A stretch of DNA of 64,000 nucleotides. Origin: JBJHCA01 sp050485785 (GTDB taxonomy: Bacteria > Bacteroidota > Bacteroidia > Chitinophagales > Saprospiraceae). Under the pieces are notes generated by a model, which had not been told where the DNA came from, did no database searches, and saw only the letters and a program-made list of their open reading frames with translations. Positions 59,812-64,000 of the stretch are shown piece by piece. Position 1 is the stretch's first letter. Every line of letters begins with the position of its first letter. The stretch is from contig JBJHCA010000001.1 in NCBI GenBank assembly GCA_050485785.1, positions 1 to 64,000 on the forward strand, given 5' to 3'. Made by a program: the position numbers and the translations under genes.

Positions 59812-60741
59812 ATGATCAGGACAGGAATGATTATTCAGAGAGCAGAGGGGGCATTATTTTTTGGGATATCTCTTTGTGTGTGCATAGTTCTGTTATCGGC
59901 ATGTTCCCGACCTGTAGCGCAGTTCACACTCACACATGACGAAGTACCCAGAGCACCTGCCACCATTTCAGTGAACAACCAGTCCGAGAATGCCGAGGAA
60001 TACCTGTGGATCATTCCCGGCAAGGATACCGTGCGGGAAGCAGAACCCACTTTCAGAATAATGCAGTCCGGTGATTATGAGATCACCTTAATAGCCCGTC
60101 AGGGCAACAAAATGCGATCAAAAACCATGGAACTCAAAGTTAGCCCCCCGGAAAAATGCCTCATTATCATCGAAACACCTTTCGGAAACATGATGGCAGA
60201 GTTGTATGATGAAACCCCGCAGCACCGCGACAATTTCCTCAAACTGACCGAAGAGGGCTTTTTTGATGGTCTGCTGTTTCATCGGGTGATCAATGGCTTC
60301 ATGATCCAGGGTGGCGACCCTGACTCGAGGGCTGCCTCGGCCGGACAGAGATTGGGCATGGGTGGTCCCGGTTATACCGTCCCGGCTGAATTTGTAGACA
60401 CCCTGGTTCATCTCAAGGGTGCCCTTTCCGCTGCACGTCAGGCTGATCAGGTGAATCCGCAGCGAGCCAGTTCTGGATCACAGTTTTATATTGTTCAGGG
60501 CCGACCTGCTGATGAAGCCATGCTGCAGCGGTTTGCCATGCAAAAAGGCAGCCCCTATACCGAACAGCAAATCAAGGCTTATGCCGAAGTTGGCGGCACA
60601 CCTTTCCTGGATGGGCAGTACACAGTGTTTGGCCGCATCATTGAAGGACTTGAGATTATCGACAAGATTGCAGAAGTGGAAACCGATGCTGCCGACCGCC
60701 CCAAAGAGGATGTCCGCATGCGGATTATTGCCGTGAAATAA
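59812..60741 (+). CDS. Cyclophilin-type peptidyl-prolyl isomerase with N-terminal PKD-like domain, lipoprotein
   Basis: The 309-residue lipoprotein (VLLSAC, Cys about 31) has a PKD-like beta-sandwich (about 40-115, ATISVNNQSENAEEYLWIIPG) before a cyclophilin domain (about 118-309, FHRVINGFMIQGGDPDSR). It is a tandem paralogue of the upstream gene, 8 bp away. Its signal-peptide region contains dispersed element copy G (59855-59877). Both ATGs at 59812 and 59827 are possible starts. Confidence 0.88.
   Translation: MIRTGMIIQRAEGALFFGISLCVCIVLLSACSRPVAQFTLTHDEVPRAPATISVNNQSENAEEYLWIIPGKDTVREAEPTFRIMQSGDYEITLIARQGNKMRSKTMELKVSPPEKCLIIIETPFGNMMAELYDETPQHRDNFLKLTEEGFFDGLLFHRVINGFMIQGGDPDSRAASAGQRLGMGGPGYTVPAEFVDTLVHLKGALSAARQADQVNPQRASSGSQFYIVQGRPADEAMLQRFAMQKGSPYTEQQIKAYAEVGGTPFLDGQYTVFGRIIEGLEIIDKIAEVETDAADRPKEDVRMRIIAVK
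59855..59877 (+). repeat. Dispersed element core inside a signal peptide, copy G
   Basis: ATTTTTTGGGATATCTCTTT then GTG, matching the core box, in frame with the cyclophilin gene (residues about 15-22, in the signal peptide ALFFGISLCV). Confidence 0.45.
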
Positions 60742-61044
60742 TTGCAGGTAAGGGACAAACCCCGGTAACTTTAAATTACACTCCACTAACCCGCCGTGTA
60801 CGCAACAGGAGCCGGGTAGTTATTTAGTTACGTTAACATTGTAGCTGGATAACTTCAGAAAAGAATATCCAACGAAAAGTTGGTTGTTTGCAAAATCAAA
60901 ACATAATACCTACATTTATTGCTTCAAGACGGAAGAAGTGATGCTTTTTTAAGCAAAGTGCGGAATCTGTCGCACTACGGCCAATGCAAGGGATGCTATC
61001 ATCGGATAGACAATTATATTTTAAGTTCTATACAATGAAAAACT
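60742..61044. other. 303-bp intergenic region
   Basis: AT-rich gap between the cyclophilin and cupin genes. I see no gene, tRNA, terminator or perfect promoter; TACATTTA near 60911 is a one-mismatch -7 candidate for the cupin gene but is 130 nt away. Confidence 0.45.
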
Positions 61045-61719
61045 ATGAAAACATCCATTTGCACCCACATTGCTATCGCTGTTTTGGTCATTACAGTATC
61101 TTGCGGCCAGCCACAGGACTCCGATCCTTACTCTACCACGACTGAAGTAGAAAGTTCAAAACATGCCCATTCGCCTAGCCATGATCATGAACATGATCAC
61201 GATCACTCCACCAGAGAAGCATTTTCGATAGCCAATCTTGCAGAGGAAATTACCACTGTGCCGGATTCCATTATTGAGTATTTGCATCGCCAGCATCATT
61301 CTCACAGTGTATTGGAACGCAGAACCGTCCCTTCAGGATACGAAACCAAAAACATGAAGTATTGGAAAGACTACATAGCACAAGTTGAAGACCTGCCTGT
61401 CATCAATCCCGGACCGGGAGAATATGTCCATGTAATGGAAGGCTACAAACATGGCTATCAAAATCTGGTGATAGGCATCACTGAAACATTTCCCGGCGGA
61501 GCACCTCCCATGCATACGCATGAAGGAGAAGAATCCCATGTTCTTCTGGAAGGTACCATTCTCTATGCTTTGGGTGATACTATATTTAAGGTTACGGCCC
61601 CTTACATCATCAATATACCTCCTATGGTACCCCATGCTTTCAAAAATATAGGAGATAAAACTGCGAATCTTGTGGTGATCTTTCCTACCAATGTCTGGAA
61701 GTATGATGTGCTGGACTAA
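61045..61719 (+). CDS. Cupin-domain lipoprotein with His-rich segment
   Basis: The 224-residue lipoprotein (VITVSC, Cys20) has a His/Asp-rich stretch (HAHSPSHDHEHDHDHS, about 41-56) that can bind divalent metals, a helical segment, and a C-terminal cupin (about 130-215, FPGGAPPMHTHEGEESHVLLEG, with a His-His-Glu ligand set). The His-rich part suggests zinc, nickel or copper handling, but the cupin role is unknown. An AraC-type regulator gene follows after 92 bp on the same strand and may control it. Confidence 0.8.
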   Translation: MKTSICTHIAIAVLVITVSCGQPQDSDPYSTTTEVESSKHAHSPSHDHEHDHDHSTREAFSIANLAEEITTVPDSIIEYLHRQHHSHSVLERRTVPSGYETKNMKYWKDYIAQVEDLPVINPGPGEYVHVMEGYKHGYQNLVIGITETFPGGAPPMHTHEGEESHVLLEGTILYALGDTIFKVTAPYIINIPPMVPHAFKNIGDKTANLVVIFPTNVWKYDVLD

Positions 61720-61811
61720 TTTCCCTTCAGGGATTATGATGAAAGGGGTTATAAAATAAGGTAAACCATTGCTGATGGTGCATTTAGAGTTTGGTGTAAA
61801 TCTTTTGCCCA

Positions 61812-62630
61812 TTGAGCTTCAAAGACTACATACCACCTGCACTTTCAGGCATTGTTGACCTCATCTGGGAACACGAAATACCTAAGCCGGGAGGGTATTG
61901 TATTTTGCCCTCGGGTAAGGTTGAAATTATTTTTCCCATTCACCCGGTTGTAAGCCTGGAGGTCGCTAAAATTCCGGCAAACGACAATCCGGTGAACAAT
62001 TATTCCTGCTTTCTTTCGGGCTTGCACACCAGTCCCCTGACAATGAAATTCAACAGGTTTAACATTTTGGGCATTCAAATGCGGCCTGTAGCCGTGAAAG
62101 CACTGTTTGGTTTACCTCTTTGTGAAATAAGGAATTACTTTTTGCCGACGGAAGACGTGATGAATTCTGTCCGGATTATGAAGGATAAGCTGCATTCAGG
62201 GGAAAGCTTTCAGGAAAGAGCAAAGTGGTTTGAAGCTTTTCTGCTCAAAAAGATCAACGAAACTCCTGAACTCCACCATGCCATTCAACTGGACAGTGCC
62301 ATCCAACAAAGAGTGATCCCAAAACATCAGGAAAAAGCAAAATCCATTCATAACATTATGGGGTATTCCCGGACACAGACATACAGGTTGTTCAATGACT
62401 GGTTTGGTGTTTCGGCTCATTCCTACCTCAAACTTGTCCAGTTTATTCGTTCTGTTGAAAGCCTGCATAACAAAAACCTGAAACTCACTGATGTGGGGCT
62501 TGACAACGGGTATTACGACCAGGCGCATTATATCCGGGATTTCAGGAGTTTTGCTGGCAAGACACCCGGAGCTTACCGCAGTATAATGACAGATATACCT
62601 GGGCAGATATTCAGTACATCTCCTGATTGA
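61812..62630 (+). CDS. AraC-family transcriptional regulator
   Basis: The 272-residue protein (TTG start at 61812) has an N-terminal ligand-type domain (about 1-150, DYIPPALSGIVDLIWEHEIP; similar to DUF6597) and a C-terminal AraC-type helix-turn-helix (about 180-265, ending GYYDQAHYIRDFRSFAGKTP). It should bind DNA as a dimer. The linker before the HTH contains dispersed element copy I (QQRVIPKHQ, residues about 165-173). The cupin gene upstream is the obvious candidate target. Confidence 0.87.
   Translation: MSFKDYIPPALSGIVDLIWEHEIPKPGGYCILPSGKVEIIFPIHPVVSLEVAKIPANDNPVNNYSCFLSGLHTSPLTMKFNRFNILGIQMRPVAVKALFGLPLCEIRNYFLPTEDVMNSVRIMKDKLHSGESFQERAKWFEAFLLKKINETPELHHAIQLDSAIQQRVIPKHQEKAKSIHNIMGYSRTQTYRLFNDWFGVSAHSYLKLVQFIRSVESLHNKNLKLTDVGLDNGYYDQAHYIRDFRSFAGKTPGAYRSIMTDIPGQIFSTSPD
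62304..62325 (-). repeat. Dispersed element core inside AraC-type gene, copy I
   Basis: Minus-strand TTTTGGGATCACTCTTTGTT, antisense to the gene, which reads QQRVIPKHQ there. The same frame relative to the box is used in dnaX (QQRDIQNKN). Confidence 0.5.
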
Positions 62631-62697
62631 ATAGGGAACATTTGTACAATTTTAACCCTGCTGATTCCCTCTTCTTTGCACCAAATCACAAGAGAAT

Positions 62698-63627
62698 ATG
62701 CGTATTTTCATTACTGGTGCCGGAGGCTTTATCGGGTTTGCCACGGCACGGCAACTACTGGCAAGAGGCCACACTGTTTCGGGATTAACCAGCCGAGAAT
62801 CCGGAAAAAAGACGCTGAGAGAAGCCGGAATCAATCCTGTATTGGGTGATCTCAGGCAACCTCAACACTGGATCAGGCATGTTCAGGATGCTGATGCCGT
62901 AATTCATCTGGCCACTCTGTCTATACCTGGTCGACCCGGAAATAAGTATGTGCGTGAATTGACTAAGGTGCAGCAAGCTGTCACCACACAGATGCTGGAA
63001 GCCTTATCCCCGGATTGCAAGGCATTTATTTACACCAGTGGTATTTCCGTTTACGGAAACCGGCCCGGAATCCACAATGAAGCTATAGCTCCTGATCCCT
63101 GCCGCATAGCCCGCCCTTATGTTGCCGGAGAACAAATTGTATTGAAGGCATTTGAACAGGGTGCCTGCCCGGCTATGATTCTGCGACCGGCAGGGGTATA
63201 CGGATTCGGCGGGGTGTTTGGGCGGTTTTGGTCAGGGCCTATTCTCAAAGACAAGAGAACCATTGTGCCCGGCCATGGAAAGCAGCTTTTTTCTTTTATA
63301 CATATTGAGGATTGTGCCCGCGCTTTTGTACAGTGCGTTGAAAACCCCATGCCCGGTGAAATTTTCAATATTGCTGACAATGAACCGGTGCCTCTCGGAG
63401 TAATGATCAGATCGTTTGCCAAAACCCTGAATGCTCCCGGGCCACTCAACATGCCCTCAGTATTGTTTAACCTGCTGGCCGGTTCTGTGGTGGGCGAACT
63501 ACTTCTCAATAACAAAGTGGCTGACAATCAAAAAATGAAAAACCTTTTGCATGTTGAGCTGAAATATCCGGATTACCGGGCTGGTATTGCAGCCCTGGCA
63601 TCTCAAGTCAATGCTGTTCCTTCGTGA
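62698..63627 (+). CDS. NAD-dependent epimerase/dehydratase-family protein
   Basis: The 309-residue extended SDR has the N-terminal nucleotide motif ITGAGGFIGFATA, the GDLRQPQ and DAVIHLAT segments, and a modified catalytic region (YTSGISVYGN, then RPYVAGEQIVLKA in place of YxxxK; the Tyr and Lys pair is not clearly seen). This suggests an atypical member, such as NAD(P)-binding epimerases or isoflavone reductase-like enzymes. Substrate is unknown. It follows the AraC gene by 67 bp. Confidence 0.8.
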   Translation: MRIFITGAGGFIGFATARQLLARGHTVSGLTSRESGKKTLREAGINPVLGDLRQPQHWIRHVQDADAVIHLATLSIPGRPGNKYVRELTKVQQAVTTQMLEALSPDCKAFIYTSGISVYGNRPGIHNEAIAPDPCRIARPYVAGEQIVLKAFEQGACPAMILRPAGVYGFGGVFGRFWSGPILKDKRTIVPGHGKQLFSFIHIEDCARAFVQCVENPMPGEIFNIADNEPVPLGVMIRSFAKTLNAPGPLNMPSVLFNLLAGSVVGELLLNNKVADNQKMKNLLHVELKYPDYRAGIAALASQVNAVPS

Positions 63628-63708
63628 TGTGCATTGGACGCCCGGCACAGGAATGCAATGTCAAAATCGATCAGGTTACCAGTTTAGTCAACAATTAATC
63701 AGTAAGAT

Positions 63709-64000
63709 ATGAAACCAACATCAACTTATTTTTTCGCAGGCAGTACATCCATTACGGGAGCCATATTAATGCTCATAGGGGCAGCGTTTTGGGTCGCATC
63801 GGGTACTGACCTGTGGCAGGCTCTGGCCTACAACCGTATGGATGAATATTTATTGCAACTTCCGGAAGTCAGACAGCTTCTTGTAATCAACACCTCGTTT
63901 TGGATTGCAGGGGTATTGGTTATGGTTACCGCCTTATCGCTTATGGCAGGATTGAGCAGATCTAACCGCGGTTTGGCGCAAATGAGCATGGTACTGGCGT
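63709..64000 (+). CDS. Membrane protein, 5' part (truncated by window end)
   Basis: An open frame from ATG at 63709 runs past the window end. The first 97 residues (MKPTSTYFFAGSTSITGAIL, then a second hydrophobic helix WIAGVLVMVTALSLMAGLS) show two membrane helices joined by a loop with a DLWQALAYNRMDEYLLQLPE segment. I do not recognise the family from the fragment. It follows the epimerase gene on the same strand by 81 bp. Confidence 0.65.
   Translation, partial: MKPTSTYFFAGSTSITGAILMLIGAAFWVASGTDLWQALAYNRMDEYLLQLPEVRQLLVINTSFWIAGVLVMVTALSLMAGLSRSNRGLAQMSMVLA

Noticed and set aside
1..64000. CRISPR arrays, prophage, IS elements, rRNA
   Set aside because: No regularly spaced direct repeats, no phage structural or integrase genes, no transposase and no rRNA-like segments were seen.

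Overview
The window is chromosomal DNA from a member of the Bacteroidota, probably outside the gut Bacteroidales (Flavobacteriales- or Cytophaga-like gene order). Evidence: a type IX secretion (T9SS) block (porU, porV, a PorP/SprF gene, gldJ), two secreted proteins with T9SS C-terminal sorting domains, many lipoproteins, a DUF3822-rsmD-coaD operon, and the phylum's -7 promoter element TAnnTTTG. That element lies on the correct strand just upstream of many starts; three sites also have a TTG about 19-20 nt further upstream (14586-14616, 20826-20855, 24682-24712). No Shine-Dalgarno-dependent start was evident. I see no prophage, IS transposase, CRISPR array or rRNA. There is one tRNA (Leu, anticodon TAA).

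Layout. 1-8.1 kb: end of a tyrosine phenol-lyase/tryptophanase gene coupled to an ADP-forming acyl-CoA synthetase, an OmpA lipoprotein, arginase, mnmD, a 53-residue lipoprotein, mpl and a GT2 glycosyltransferase. 8.4-13.6 kb: P5C dehydrogenase (arginase and this enzyme are two steps of arginine-to-glutamate catabolism), the coaD/rsmD/DUF3822 operon and accD. 13.7-24.5 kb: a Pro- and Gly-rich protein resembling contractile-injection cargo, a T9SS-exported subtilase, tilS, a flippase overlapping a GT-C-like membrane protein, a DUF2807 adhesin-like protein, a macro-domain protein, DUF1330, a lipoprotein and rtcB. 24.7-32.8 kb: small lipoproteins, two membrane lipid desaturase/hydroxylase genes, a rhodanese, VOC and DinB proteins, tatC, a second OmpA lipoprotein and nfu. 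32.9-46.8 kb: dnaX-ligA, then porU-porV divergent from porP-gldJ-murF. 46.9-58.6 kb: a zincin lipoprotein, a Lon-N domain protein, a K+ channel, carbonic anhydrase, an unknown T9SS cargo, mtaB, an SDR, lemA-DUF2207, an LptF/G permease and tRNA-Leu. 58.8-64 kb: two tandem cyclophilin lipoproteins, a His-rich cupin with an AraC regulator, an epimerase and the start of a membrane protein.

Main discovery candidate: a dispersed short element. Its core box reads about GATAaCTCTTTGTTG (or CTTTTTGTTG), preceded by a T-rich tract, and in three copies it is followed by a GC-rich hairpin. I find about twelve copies on both strands. Some are intergenic and several lie inside genes without breaking the frame. 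The clearest coding copy is a roughly 12-residue insertion in TilS. The pattern resembles REP elements or the Rickettsia palindromic elements that insert into proteins. I know of no description of this family, but I could not search for one.

Together the region is mostly housekeeping (tRNA modification, peptidoglycan, replication, fatty acid synthesis) plus envelope and secretion functions. PorU/PorV would process and anchor cargo such as the two sorting-domain proteins found here.
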